A DNA stretch of 64,000 nucleotides, from contig JAFEDT010000011.1 of assembly GCA_018241445.1 (NCBI GenBank), positions 62,001 through 126,000 on the forward strand, read 5' to 3'. This DNA comes from Pseudomonadota bacterium (GTDB lineage: Bacteria > Pseudomonadota > Gammaproteobacteria > Steroidobacterales > Steroidobacteraceae). A program made the position numbers and the translations under genes. Positions 45,052 to 54,262 of this stretch are shown in pieces (position 1 is the stretch's first letter; each line of letters opens with the position of its first letter). The notes beneath the pieces were generated by a model. It was not told the origin of the DNA, ran no database searches, and saw only the letters and a list, made by a program, of their open reading frames with translations.

Positions 45052-46095
45052 ATGGCCATCTTTCAGATGCAGATCAGCTCGCTGGCGCGCAGCGCCGGGC
45101 GGCGCGCCACAGCCGCGGCCGCCTACCGATCCGGGGAGCGGCTGCGCGATGAGCGCAGTGGCGAGCTGGTGAATCACAGCCGCCGACGTGACGTGACCCA
45201 TACTGAGATCTTTCTGCCGGCGCAGTTCGACGGGCAGCCCGTCGCCTGGGCCCGCGCACGCGAAAGCCTGTGGAACGCCGCCGAGCACACCGAGAAGGGG
45301 CGCAATGCGCGCGTGGCGCGCGAGTATCAGGTGTCGCTGCCGCACGAGCTGGATGCGTCGCAACGCGTGGCGCTGGCGCGGCAGTTCTCGCGCGAGATCG
45401 CCGAACGCTACCGGGTGGCCGTGGATCTTGCAGTTCACGAGCCGCGCCCCGGCAGCGATCCGCGCAACCACCACGCACACCTGCTGACTACGACGCGCGA
45501 GGTGACCCCAACGGGGCTGGCGGCAAAGGCGGGTATCGACATGTCTGCGGCCGAGCGCCGGCGCCACGGGCTGCCCGATCACTCACGCGAATACGTAGCG
45601 CTGCGCGAGCGCTGGGCGCAGCTCACCAACGAGGCGCTGCGCGAGGCCAATGTCAGCGCGCGGGTCGATCATCGAAGTCTGGCCGCACAGGGCATCGATC
45701 GCGAGCCGCAGCCGCGCATTCCCCTGATGCAGTTGAAGATGGAGCAGCGTGGCGTACGCAGCGAACTGGCCGAGCGTTTGCGGCAGCAGTATCGCGCCCG
45801 CGTGGAGCAACGCACCGAGCGCACAGAGCGCGCCGCCCAGGCCGTTGCCCGGGGGCGGGAGGCTGGTGCGGATGCGGCCTCTCGCCCGCTGCCTCCCGCC
45901 TGGGCCAATCGCGAGCCGCGTTCGCCTGCACGCGACCTGGAGGAGGTGCGCAGGCAGGCGCGGGAGGCATGGCTGAAACTGCGCGCTGCAGCCGTCGCGC
46001 AGCCGGCCCGGGACAGCGCCACTCGCGAGTCGCCTGCCCGGGCCGCGGTACGCGACGACCAGGCGCGTGATTCCACGGATGATCTGGCGCTGTAG
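45052..46095 (+). CDS. mobA: MobA/MobL-family relaxase
   Basis: 347 residues. The start MAIFQMQISSLARSAGRRAT with AAAAYRSGERLRDERSG is the hallmark of the MobA/MobL family. The three-His metal motif is NHHAHLLTTTREV near residues 140-150, and Tyr-containing segments near the N-terminus could be nucleophilic. It would nick at an oriT and lead the strand into the channel. It is short for the family and lacks a helicase or primase domain. AGGAG lies just upstream. No oriT was identified. Confidence 0.87.
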   Translation: MAIFQMQISSLARSAGRRATAAAAYRSGERLRDERSGELVNHSRRRDVTHTEIFLPAQFDGQPVAWARARESLWNAAEHTEKGRNARVAREYQVSLPHELDASQRVALARQFSREIAERYRVAVDLAVHEPRPGSDPRNHHAHLLTTTREVTPTGLAAKAGIDMSAAERRRHGLPDHSREYVALRERWAQLTNEALREANVSARVDHRSLAAQGIDREPQPRIPLMQLKMEQRGVRSELAERLRQQYRARVEQRTERTERAAQAVARGREAGADAASRPLPPAWANREPRSPARDLEEVRRQAREAWLKLRAAAVAQPARDSATRESPARAAVRDDQARDSTDDLAL

Positions 46096-46107
46096 CGCGC
46101 GGCGCGC

Positions 46108-46860
46108 GTGGCGGGCCCCCCGGCAGGTCGGAACGAGCGGCGATGGCTGCCGACGTACCGCGGGTATTGGCAGCAATCCGCGCCAGGACGGGCGCCCGCG
46201 ATTCCCGCGTTGGCCGGCGCGGATCTGGTGCTTGCATCGGTGCCCTTCATTTCCTGTTTTGCCTATCGGCCTCACGCGCCGGACTGGGTTGCCGAGGAAG
46301 CCCGTCTTCTGTGCCGCAATCTCAAGCGCGCCCAGCCGCTGCACCTGGCGCAGCTGGCGGCGGCGGTACTGCGCGTGAGCCTGCAGCATCGATGCCTGGA
46401 CCAGTTGCTGGCGGTGCCGGCCGTACTGGTGCCGATCCCGGGCAGCAGCAGCGGGACATCCGCACCCTGGCCTGCTCACCAGATTGCCGTGGCGTTGCGC
46501 GCGCTCGGATTCGGGTCCGGCGTGTGGCCCGGACTGCGCCGCGTACAGGGCGTACGCAAGTCCGCCACCGCGGCGGCGGGGCAGCGGCCGACGGTGGCGC
46601 AGCATGTCGAATCACTGGCAATCGTCCATCGCGCCGCGTGTCCACGAACAACGCGCTTCGTGCTGGTGGACGATGTCATTACGCGCGGGCGGACACTGTT
46701 GGCCGCCGCGGCCTGCCTGCGCCGCGTCTGGCCGCAGGCCGACATCCGGGGCTTCGTGCTGCTGCGGACGCTGGCGGCCGACGATCCGGCTCGGCCGCTC
46801 GCGGACCTGTGCCAGGGTTGCGTGTACTGGCGCGGCGGCGATGCGCGGCGTGTGCCGTAG
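46108..46860 (+). CDS. ComF-like phosphoribosyltransferase-domain protein
   Basis: 250 residues from GTG 46108. The C-terminal PRTase fold carries the PRPP loop FVLVDDVITRGRTLLAAA near residues 187-204. AVLVPIPGSSSGTSAPWPAH lies in the middle, as in ComF-like proteins. No N-terminal zinc finger is present. It follows the relaxase by 12 bases, and so is part of the conjugation operon. ComF proteins help uptake of transforming DNA; a similar role here is possible but unproven. Confidence 0.72.
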   Translation: MAGPPAGRNERRWLPTYRGYWQQSAPGRAPAIPALAGADLVLASVPFISCFAYRPHAPDWVAEEARLLCRNLKRAQPLHLAQLAAAVLRVSLQHRCLDQLLAVPAVLVPIPGSSSGTSAPWPAHQIAVALRALGFGSGVWPGLRRVQGVRKSATAAAGQRPTVAQHVESLAIVHRAACPRTTRFVLVDDVITRGRTLLAAAACLRRVWPQADIRGFVLLRTLAADDPARPLADLCQGCVYWRGGDARRVP

Positions 46861-46949
46861 GCCGGGCGCCAGCCGCGGCCCTCGCGGCCTGCGCTCCCGG
46901 CCTGCGCAGGCGGCTGCAGTGCAGCGCTGGATTAGTCCGCTATGGTTAG

Positions 46950-47631
<682 letters not shown>

Positions 47632-47655
47632 CGCGATGGTCAGACCACAGTCCGG

Positions 47656-48666
47656 TCAGTCCATAGTGCGGCTGTAGGTCAGCATCGCACCGCCCTGGAC
47701 CGGGGTCACCGACCATGCCTGTGGCGATCCCGGGCCTTCGTGCCGGTTCATGATGAAGTGGGCCGTGGCGATGCCGAGCGCCGAGCCCGCCACGGTGTCC
47801 GACAGCCAGTGGGCGTTGTGCTTGAGACGCTCGTAGCTGGTGGCGGCGCCCAGCCCGTAACCCAGGATGCGGCGGATCCAGCGGTAGTCGTCGTTACCTG
47901 ACTCCGCCAGTACCGTGCCAATCGCGAAGGCGGCCGCGGAGTGCGCCGAAGGAAACGAGTCCCCGCCGCCCTTTTCCCAACCATTCGGATCGCTGCTCTC
48001 GTTGGGCCGCTCGCGGCGCACGGCGTACTTGAAGACGTAGGTGCTCGCCACGGAGAACCCCGCGGACTCCAGCATATCCCAGGATTCCCGCCGGCCGTTG
48101 CTGTCGTCAATAAGCGAGGCATAGCCCCAGGTCCCCAGCAGCACTGCTACGGCGGGCAGGGCATCCTTGCCGTCATGTGTGCTCGCATCCTTGATCTGTT
48201 GCGGTGTCAGGTTGGCGGTGAAGTGGGTGCGGACCTGTGTGTCGTAGTGGTGCGATACCCCGATGGCGACCGCGGCGGCGGCAAACCACGCCCAGTCGTT
48301 GCGGTCCCAGTGAAGCGGCGAGGTTACGTAGGCTTTGATATCCGCGCCGAGCCCGGTGTCCGGGGCGGCCGCGCTGTCGGCACCCTGGCTGGTGTTGGCA
48401 GCGGGCGCGGGCCTGCGGCTGTACCAGGCGTTCGCGTGGGACGCCGGCTGTGCCGGTGCGCCCTGAACCGGTGCACCCTGGACCGGCGCACCCTGTGCCG
48501 GTGCGGCTGGCCGCGCGGACTCATTGCCCGGCGGCAACACGGGCGTGAAGGGCTCCGGCGTCGGCTCCGGTTCGGGCTGTGGCTGCTGGCACCACGACGG
48601 CCCGGCCGCGAACAGCAGCCATCCGGCAAACAGACACTTCACTACGTTTGAATCCGTCACTCGCAT
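47656..48666 (-). CDS. PAP2-family phosphatase with signal peptide
   Basis: 336 residues from ATG 48666. The three-part acid-phosphatase signature is KYAVRRERPNES, SFPSAHSAAAF and SYERLKHNAHWLSDTVAG. A signal peptide (LFAGWLLFAAGPSWC) leads to a Pro-rich linker with repeats of APVQGAP type, and the enzyme domain follows. A Cys at the end of the signal may be a lipidation site. It probably dephosphorylates a lipid phosphate in the periplasm. It is transcribed towards the PIN toxin and away from the nucleotidyltransferase pair. Confidence 0.85.
   Translation of the reverse strand: MRVTDSNVVKCLFAGWLLFAAGPSWCQQPQPEPEPTPEPFTPVLPPGNESARPAAPAQGAPVQGAPVQGAPAQPASHANAWYSRRPAPAANTSQGADSAAAPDTGLGADIKAYVTSPLHWDRNDWAWFAAAAVAIGVSHHYDTQVRTHFTANLTPQQIKDASTHDGKDALPAVAVLLGTWGYASLIDDSNGRRESWDMLESAGFSVASTYVFKYAVRRERPNESSDPNGWEKGGGDSFPSAHSAAAFAIGTVLAESGNDDYRWIRRILGYGLGAATSYERLKHNAHWLSDTVAGSALGIATAHFIMNRHEGPGSPQAWSVTPVQGGAMLTYSRTMD
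48455..48500 (-). repeat. Coding repeat encoding QGAPV units
   Basis: Three near-identical 15-base segments encode successive QGAPV/QGAPA units in the linker of the PAP2-family phosphatase. They are in frame, so copy changes would only alter linker length. Confidence 0.55.
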
Positions 48667-48712
48667 GTCTACCTCATGCGCCGGCGCCTGCCGGCGGTTG
48701 GGAATGGATGGC

Positions 48713-49237
48713 TCACCGTTCCGGCAGCAGTTCCTGCAGCGCGTAGAGTGTCTTTTGTGGGAAGCGTTCGACGGGATAGTACTGCGTGATGATCCCTGCT
48801 GCCTGCTCATACGAACGGATGTCCAGCAGGCGCAGCAGAAAGCGCACGTCCTGCTCGTCGTGAAATTCGGCCCCAATGCGCATGGCAAGGCACTTCATCG
48901 CCAGCAGGTACTGCGGCTGCGCCACCATGACCCGCAGATGATCGAGTTCGAGATAAGGAGCGAACTCTCCGGCAGGACTCAGGTAGCCCTTGACCGCATC
49001 GTTCAGCCAGTCGCTTGCAATGCCCGCCCTGGTGGCGGCGCGCGCCGCTGCCTTGCGAACGGCGTCGGCCGGACGAAACAATGCGTCGACGTCCGCCGTC
49101 GACGCGCGTGCGTCGTACGCCAGGCACATCACCGCGCCCCCCGTCAGGTATAGCTCGCCCTGCGTGCCCGCATCGCGCAACTCTGCGTTGAGCAGGTCGA
49201 ACAGCCGCCGGATATCTGACTGTGTGAGCGCGGACAC
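48713..49237 (-). CDS. Nucleotidyltransferase-fold protein, candidate toxin
   Basis: 174 residues from GTG 49237. LYLTGGAVMCLAYDARASTADVD near residues 28-50 is the Gly-Gly plus Asp-x-Asp motif of the MNT/AbiEii-like nucleotidyltransferases (DUF6036-like). EQDVRFLLRLLDIRSYEQAA is in the helical C-terminal part. The start is one base after the stop of the RHH gene, so the two are co-translated. Paired with a small DNA-binding protein and a strong operator, it looks like a toxin-antitoxin module. Activity is inferred. Confidence 0.65.
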   Translation of the reverse strand: MSALTQSDIRRLFDLLNAELRDAGTQGELYLTGGAVMCLAYDARASTADVDALFRPADAVRKAAARAATRAGIASDWLNDAVKGYLSPAGEFAPYLELDHLRVMVAQPQYLLAMKCLAMRIGAEFHDEQDVRFLLRLLDIRSYEQAAGIITQYYPVERFPQKTLYALQELLPER

Positions 49238-49238
49238 T

Positions 49239-49736
49239 TCAGACCTGGTCGCCCACGCTGGCATCGATGAAGATATTGCGGCGCCGGAAAGGAGCGGGTG
49301 AATGGGTGAGCAGGTGCAGCCTGAGCGACTGCAGCGAGGTTGCAAACACGGGGCTCGCCAGCGCTGTTATGCCCCGCGTCCAGGCGGGTGCCGCCACATG
49401 GCGCCGATGACAGGCGGTCTCCACCATCGCCGCGAGATAGTTGGCGAGGTAGGGCGACAGGGTGGCGGGTGGGGGTGAAGCGATGGCATCCGGCAGTTCG
49501 GTCGCTGTCAGGCGCGACAACAGCGCGTTGATCCCGGCGAGGGCGAAGGCAGGGGCGTCGGCCGATTGCAAAGCCGTCATGGCTTGCTGGAACTCCCGTG
49601 CAGGTACCGACAGGACGCGGCTGAGGACGTAGCTGGACATATCCATGGATGCCCTGCGCGCTGCGGCACGGATTGCCGCCTTTTCCTGCGCGGACACCCG
49701 TATCTGGAGCTGCTGCAGCTTGGTTGATGATCTCAC
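49239..49736 (-). CDS. Ribbon-helix-helix DNA-binding protein, candidate antitoxin
   Basis: 165 residues from GTG 49736. The N-terminal 42 residues (KLQQLQIRVSAQEKAAIRAA, then SMDMSSYVLSRVLS) form a CopG/Arc-like ribbon-helix-helix. The remaining 120 residues are helical and unassigned, making this longer than usual RHH antitoxins. TCACTG/CAGTGA overlaps the start codon, and a longer palindrome lies 30 bases upstream. It is directly followed by the nucleotidyltransferase gene. Confidence 0.6.
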   Translation of the reverse strand: MRSSTKLQQLQIRVSAQEKAAIRAAARRASMDMSSYVLSRVLSVPAREFQQAMTALQSADAPAFALAGINALLSRLTATELPDAIASPPPATLSPYLANYLAAMVETACHRRHVAAPAWTRGITALASPVFATSLQSLRLHLLTHSPAPFRRRNIFIDASVGDQV

Positions 49737-49766
49737 TGACCAGTGAGCATGGGGGCTCGGGTCAAT

Positions 49767-49792
49767 ATTGTCAATACGATTGTATTGACAAT
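49767..49792 (-). promoter_or_regulatory. 11-base inverted repeat, likely operator of the RHH/nucleotidyltransferase pair
   Basis: ATTGTCAATAC and GTATTGACAAT are perfect inverted arms around GATT. On the minus strand TTGTCA and TTGACA hexamers inside the arms could be -35 elements. Repressor binding here would block the promoter of the RHH gene. Confidence 0.6.
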
Positions 49793-49834
49793 GCCGGCTG
49801 CCGCCTGCGCCAGGTTCTGCACGAACGCGCCGGC

Positions 49835-50866
49835 TCAGCCCCTACCGTACCAGTGGACCCCCTGCGCGTCTGTTCGGCGTGCCGCCAGATCGCGGCCGAT
49901 CAGGCAGTTGAGGTGCGCCAGACTTTCCCCGGTGGCCATCATGAGCATGTCGTGGCCGACCGCGCGGCGGAACAGCACACTGAACAGATCCACCGCGCGC
50001 CGGGGCTCGCGCAGTTCGTCATGCACGCGGCGCAGGCGCTGTTCATGTCCATGGGCCAGCGAATCGAGTCGTTCGTGCAGGCCACGGAACGGCTCGTTAT
50101 GCGAGGGCAGGATCAGCACGTCATCCGGAAGGCGCTGTTTCAGGGCTGCGAGGGATTCCAGCCAGTCCTTCAACGGATCGCCGTCGGGCTCGGTGGGAAA
50201 CACCGACACGTTGGATGTGATGCGCGGCAGCACCTGGTCGCCCGAGATCAGCAGTTGCAGCTGCGGACTGTGCAGGCACAGGTGTTCCGGTGAATGGCCG
50301 CGGCCGATCACGGCGTGCCATTCATGGCCTCCGATCATCAGGCGCTCGCCATCCACGACCCGGCGGTAGCTGTCCGGCAGCGTGTATACCGCACGGCCGA
50401 AGCCGCCGAAGCGGCTGCGATAGTGGGCGATGGCTTCCTCGTCCCAGCCGGCGGCGCGATAGAACTGCACGCCGTCTTCGGGAGCCTCGCGTCCGGTGTC
50501 CGCCACCAGCATCCGGCAGGTGATGTACTCCAGGCGGGTCATCCACAGGCGGCAGTGGTGTTGGTTTGCCAGCCAGCCGGCCATTCCTGCGTGGTCGGGG
50601 TGCATGTGGGTACAGATAACGCGGTGGATGGGCAGGCCGCCCAGGGCGCCGACCACGGCTGTCTGCCAGTCCGCGGCCGTCTGCGGCGTGTTCATGCCGG
50701 TGTCGACCAGCGTCCAGCCGTCGCGGCCGTCGCACTCATCGCGCAGCGCCCAGACATTGATGTGGTCGAGTCCGGCCATCGGCAGCCGCATGCGCAGCCA
50801 CAGCACGCCGGGCGCGACCTCGATGGCGCCGCCGGGGACCGGGGTGGTATCGAAAGGGTAGATCAC
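49835..50866 (-). CDS. MBL-fold metallo-hydrolase
   Basis: 343 residues from GTG 50866. The zinc-ligand motif THMHPDHAGMAGWLA is near residues 86-100, with GRGHSPEHLCLHS and LLISGDQVLPRI supplying further ligands. Such proteins hydrolyse thioesters, lactones or similar substrates. CoA-thioester and glyoxalase-II-like functions are common, but the substrate is not clear. It starts divergently from the TIR-STAND gene, with a 333-base gap between them. Confidence 0.85.
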   Translation of the reverse strand: MIYPFDTTPVPGGAIEVAPGVLWLRMRLPMAGLDHINVWALRDECDGRDGWTLVDTGMNTPQTAADWQTAVVGALGGLPIHRVICTHMHPDHAGMAGWLANQHHCRLWMTRLEYITCRMLVADTGREAPEDGVQFYRAAGWDEEAIAHYRSRFGGFGRAVYTLPDSYRRVVDGERLMIGGHEWHAVIGRGHSPEHLCLHSPQLQLLISGDQVLPRITSNVSVFPTEPDGDPLKDWLESLAALKQRLPDDVLILPSHNEPFRGLHERLDSLAHGHEQRLRRVHDELREPRRAVDLFSVLFRRAVGHDMLMMATGESLAHLNCLIGRDLAARRTDAQGVHWYGRG

Positions 50867-51199
50867 GACTCTAAGTGGCCCGCGACCAGAGGCTGGTATC
50901 GACGAACGCAGTCAAGAGCGGGAGCGGCCGGACCTGTAGTGGTCGAGCGCCCGCTCAATCAATCCAGGGTCAGGCGGAAGGTTTATGGACGTGTGTAACA
51001 CTCTACACACTACTCTACGCGAAGCAGAGATAGCCGGCTGGCCAAATTTGGTGTCACAGGCAGCCCTGCGCTCCGCCGGTGTGCCCGGCGTCAGGCTTTG
51101 CCAGCCCCGCGGGCACCCGCTCCTTCCCGGCTGGCCGCGGCAGGCACATCCGCAGCCAACTCGCGGGAACCGCAGCGTAGCGGTACAGTTACTCCCCGC
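50867..51199. promoter_or_regulatory. 333-base intergenic region with a 7-base inverted repeat
   Basis: No gene was recognised here. GTGTGTA (50991-50997) and TACACAC (51004-51010) form an inverted repeat with a six-base spacer, which may be a regulator site for the TIR-STAND gene or the MBL gene. TACAGT at 51184-51189, 10 bases before the TIR gene ATG, could be a -10 element giving an almost leaderless mRNA; no good -35 was seen. Confidence 0.35.
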
Positions 51200-53812
51200 A
51201 TGCAGCCTCTGTTCATCTCGTACCGGCGCAGCGACAGCGAGGCCTACACCGGGCGTCTGTACGACCGGCTGGTCGTGCAGTTCGGCAAGGATGCGATCTT
51301 CAAGGACGTCGATTCGATCCCGCTCGGTATCGACTTCCGTTCACACCTGAGCGCCGTCGTCAGCCAGTGTCGGGCAGTCCTCGCGGTCGTGGGTCCCCAC
51401 TGGCTGGAGGCCCGCGATGAGTCCGGTGCGCGCCGACTGGACAACCGCGATGACTTCGTGCGCATCGAGCTGGAGGCGGCGCTGGCGCGCGAGGTGCCGC
51501 TGATCCCGGTGTTGGTGTCGGGCGCCGTCATGCCGACAGCCCCCCAGCTCCCCGAGAGCCTCGCGGACTTCGCCTTCCGCCAGGGTACCGCCGTACGGCC
51601 CGATCCGGACTTCCACCGCGACGTGGACCGGCTGCTGGCCTTCCTGCAGCCATTGGTCGGCGGCAGCGCCGTCATCCCCGCCGGCGCACCCGCCGCACAG
51701 CGCAGCAACCTGCCGCGCAACCTGCCGGGCTGCATCGGCCGCACCGACCTGGTGGCGGGCGTAGTTGCGGACCTGAACAACCACCCGGTGGTCACACTGG
51801 CCGGTTTCGGCGGCATCGGCAAGACGCGCATCGCGCAGCAGGTGGGGCTCGAGCTCGCCGCGCAACTGCCACATGGGGTGTGGTTCGTCGATCTCGCCGG
51901 ACTTGCCGCGGAGGGCGAAGTGCTGGCGACGGTGGCCCGTACGCTCGGGGTGCGCGAGCACACCAGTGAGAGCCTGGCCGTCACGCTCACCGAGGCACTG
52001 CGTGAGCGCGAGCTGCTCATCATCCTGGACAACTGCGAGCGGCTGCTGCAGGGGATCGCCGCCCTGGTCGAACAGGTGGCGGCGGCGGCTCCGAATGTCA
52101 GGATCCTGGCCACCAGCCGCGAACCGCTGGGAGTCTACGGCGAGAAAATCGTCCGCGTGGCCGGGCTGGACGAGACCGCCGCCGTGGCGCTGTTCGAGGC
52201 GCGCGCCGCGCAGATCCGCACCGACATGAGCTTCGATCGGGCGGTGCTGGCGCAGCTGTGCCGGCGTCTGGATTTCGTGCCACTGGCCATCGAGCTTGCC
52301 GCCGCACATGTGCGCTCGCTCGCCCCTGCGCAGATCCTGGCGCGCGTGAGCGAGCGCGTTGGCGTGCTGCGCGCCACCGACCGGCGCGCCGCGCGGCACC
52401 AGACGCTCGAGGCCCTGGTGGCCTGGTCGTACGATCTGCTCACCGCGCCCGAGCGCACCCTGTTGAATCGCCTGTCGGTGTTTGTCGGATCCTTCGACCT
52501 GGCCGCGGCCGAGCAGGTGAGCGCCGGCGCCGGCATCGATGCGCAGGCCGTGGTGGAACTGCTCGACCGGCTGGTTGACAAGTCATTGCTGTCCGCCGGC
52601 GCGGCCCGGGGTGCGACGCGCTTTCGCCTGATGGACACGGTGCGCCAGTACGCTGCGGGCAAGCTCGAGGCGGCCGGTGAGCAGGCCGAGATGTTCGACC
52701 GGCACGCGCGCCATTTCTCCAGGCAGGCGCAGGCGCTCGGGGAGCGCATCCGCGACCGGGATACCCGCGACAGCTCGGCGGCGCTGCTGTCGGATATCGA
52801 CAACCTCAATGCGGCACTCGACCGGCTCGCCGGCCAGGGCCAGCACACTGAGAAGGCAGGCGTGGTGGTGGCGCTGAACCTCTTCTGGCAGATGAACGCC
52901 CCGGGTACCGGCCGGCGCCGCTACGAGGAGCTGGTGACGGTCGAGGCACAACTCGCCCCCGAGATGCGCTTCCTCACACTGCTGGAGGCGGCAAGCTTCT
53001 TCTCCAACCTGGGATTTGCGACCCGCGCCGTACCGCTGCTGGAGCGCGCGCGCGCGGCGGCGCAGGCGCACGCACTCGACCTGCCGCCTTACTTCTACTA
53101 TGTCGCTGCGCAGGTAGCGGAGATGGATGGCCGCGCTGCGGACGCCCTGTCGCTGTGCGCAGCGGGCACCGCCGTGCTGCAGCCGGAGGATGACTTCAAC
53201 GCGCTCAGTCTGCGCTCGCGGGCGCTGACCTCGATCCTGAAACTGCAGCCGGCGCTGGCGCTCGAGCACGCACGCGCCACGCTGCGCTCGGCGCAGGAGA
53301 CCGGCATGGACCTGTTCGTGAGCGTCGCGCATATGCTGATCGGCCTTACGCTGATGCTGCAGGGGCGCCTGGAGGAGAGCCAGCCGGAGCTGCTGCGCGC
53401 CATCGAGCTGGCCGACCAGGCCATGCCGCAGGTGACCATCTCGGCCCTGGTGGCACTGGCGGCCGGCTATCGTGCCGTCGACCCGGCGCGTTCCATTGCC
53501 CGCGCCCGCGAGGCGCTCGAGGTCGAAGCGCGCTCGGACATCATGCCGTGGTTCCGCGTGATCGCGGCATACCTGCTCGCCTGGCAGTGGGCCGCGGCCG
53601 AGCGGGCCGAGGACGGTGCACGGCTGCTGGGTGCGATGGACGAGATGCGGCGCCGTTGCGGATTTGCCGGTATCTGGTGGGGGCAGGAGATCCGCGATGA
53701 GGCCCGGGAGCGCCTGTGCGGCGCCCTGTCCGCAGCACGGGTGCAGGAACTTGCCGGACAGGGAAGTGCGCTTACGGTGAGCGAGGTACGCCAGCTGCTC
53801 GCGGCCCCCTGA
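51200..53812 (+). CDS. TIR-NB-ARC-repeat (STAND) protein, likely antiphage defence
   Basis: 870 residues from ATG 51200. The TIR domain (about 1-150) begins MQPLFISYRRSDSEAYTGRL and contains FVRIELEAALAREVPLIPVL, with the Glu expected of TIR NADases. The STAND ATPase has P-loop LAGFGGIGKTRIAQQ near residue 205 and Walker B ELLIILDNCERLL near 275, plus the winged-helix-like TLEALVAWSYDLLTAPERTL. From about residue 530 the protein is helical repeats of TPR type. Relatives sense a phage product through the repeats and then deplete NAD. No Shine-Dalgarno is visible. A longer frame from 51098 exists but adds no domain. Confidence 0.85.
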   Translation: MQPLFISYRRSDSEAYTGRLYDRLVVQFGKDAIFKDVDSIPLGIDFRSHLSAVVSQCRAVLAVVGPHWLEARDESGARRLDNRDDFVRIELEAALAREVPLIPVLVSGAVMPTAPQLPESLADFAFRQGTAVRPDPDFHRDVDRLLAFLQPLVGGSAVIPAGAPAAQRSNLPRNLPGCIGRTDLVAGVVADLNNHPVVTLAGFGGIGKTRIAQQVGLELAAQLPHGVWFVDLAGLAAEGEVLATVARTLGVREHTSESLAVTLTEALRERELLIILDNCERLLQGIAALVEQVAAAAPNVRILATSREPLGVYGEKIVRVAGLDETAAVALFEARAAQIRTDMSFDRAVLAQLCRRLDFVPLAIELAAAHVRSLAPAQILARVSERVGVLRATDRRAARHQTLEALVAWSYDLLTAPERTLLNRLSVFVGSFDLAAAEQVSAGAGIDAQAVVELLDRLVDKSLLSAGAARGATRFRLMDTVRQYAAGKLEAAGEQAEMFDRHARHFSRQAQALGERIRDRDTRDSSAALLSDIDNLNAALDRLAGQGQHTEKAGVVVALNLFWQMNAPGTGRRRYEELVTVEAQLAPEMRFLTLLEAASFFSNLGFATRAVPLLERARAAAQAHALDLPPYFYYVAAQVAEMDGRAADALSLCAAGTAVLQPEDDFNALSLRSRALTSILKLQPALALEHARATLRSAQETGMDLFVSVAHMLIGLTLMLQGRLEESQPELLRAIELADQAMPQVTISALVALAAGYRAVDPARSIARAREALEVEARSDIMPWFRVIAAYLLAWQWAAAERAEDGARLLGAMDEMRRRCGFAGIWWGQEIRDEARERLCGALSAARVQELAGQGSALTVSEVRQLLAAP

Positions 53813-53819
53813 AGTTGCG

Positions 53820-53842
53820 GCTGCCTGCCCGCCTGAGGCAGC
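53820..53842. terminator. Hairpin between convergent genes
   Basis: GCTGCC and GGCAGC form perfect six-base arms around an 11-base loop in the 56-base gap between the TIR-STAND gene and the SCP2-like gene. No T-tract is seen, so termination is only possible, not clear. Confidence 0.3.
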
Positions 53843-53868
53843 AGGCTGAGCACCGCCGGCCGGTCACT

Positions 53869-54249
53869 TCAATAGGTCAGGTCGAGCGCCGCCGACAACA
53901 CCTGTACGCGGCTGAGCATCGCCTGGTGCCGCAGCAGCGTCATCATGGCGCCCTTGACGCGCACCTTGCCCAGCATCACCGCCGTCTGGTTGGCGATCTC
54001 CCCGCGCGCCAGGCGCGCGGCGGTGTCGTAGCTGCTGCGCACTTCAGCATCGCGCTGCGGCACCTCGCCGCGCGCCATCGTCACTTCGCCGTCGGCGAAC
54101 TTCAGGTAGTAGCTGAAGTCCCCTTCCGGGCTGTTGCTGACGTAATAGACGATGATGAGCTGCGCGCCCTGCGCCTCGCGCCGCAATTGCTCATCGGCGC
54201 GAAATGCAGTGGTGGCGGCGGTGCAGTGTTCTTCGGACAGGAAACGCAT
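53869..54249 (-). CDS. SCP2-like sterol/lipid-binding protein
   Basis: 126 residues from ATG 54249. LIIVYYVSNSPEGDFSYYLKFADG and EVTMARGEVPQRDAEVRSSYDTAARL resemble the single SCP2 domain, which forms a hydrophobic cleft for sterols or acyl-CoA. It is the last gene of the steroid operon, 13 bases after the FAD oxidoreductase. It may carry a steroid or acyl-CoA intermediate. The family match is moderate. Confidence 0.65.
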   Translation of the reverse strand: MRFLSEEHCTAATTAFRADEQLRREAQGAQLIIVYYVSNSPEGDFSYYLKFADGEVTMARGEVPQRDAEVRSSYDTAARLARGEIANQTAVMLGKVRVKGAMMTLLRHQAMLSRVQVLSAALDLTY

Positions 54250-54262
54250 GGGTATCGCTCGC

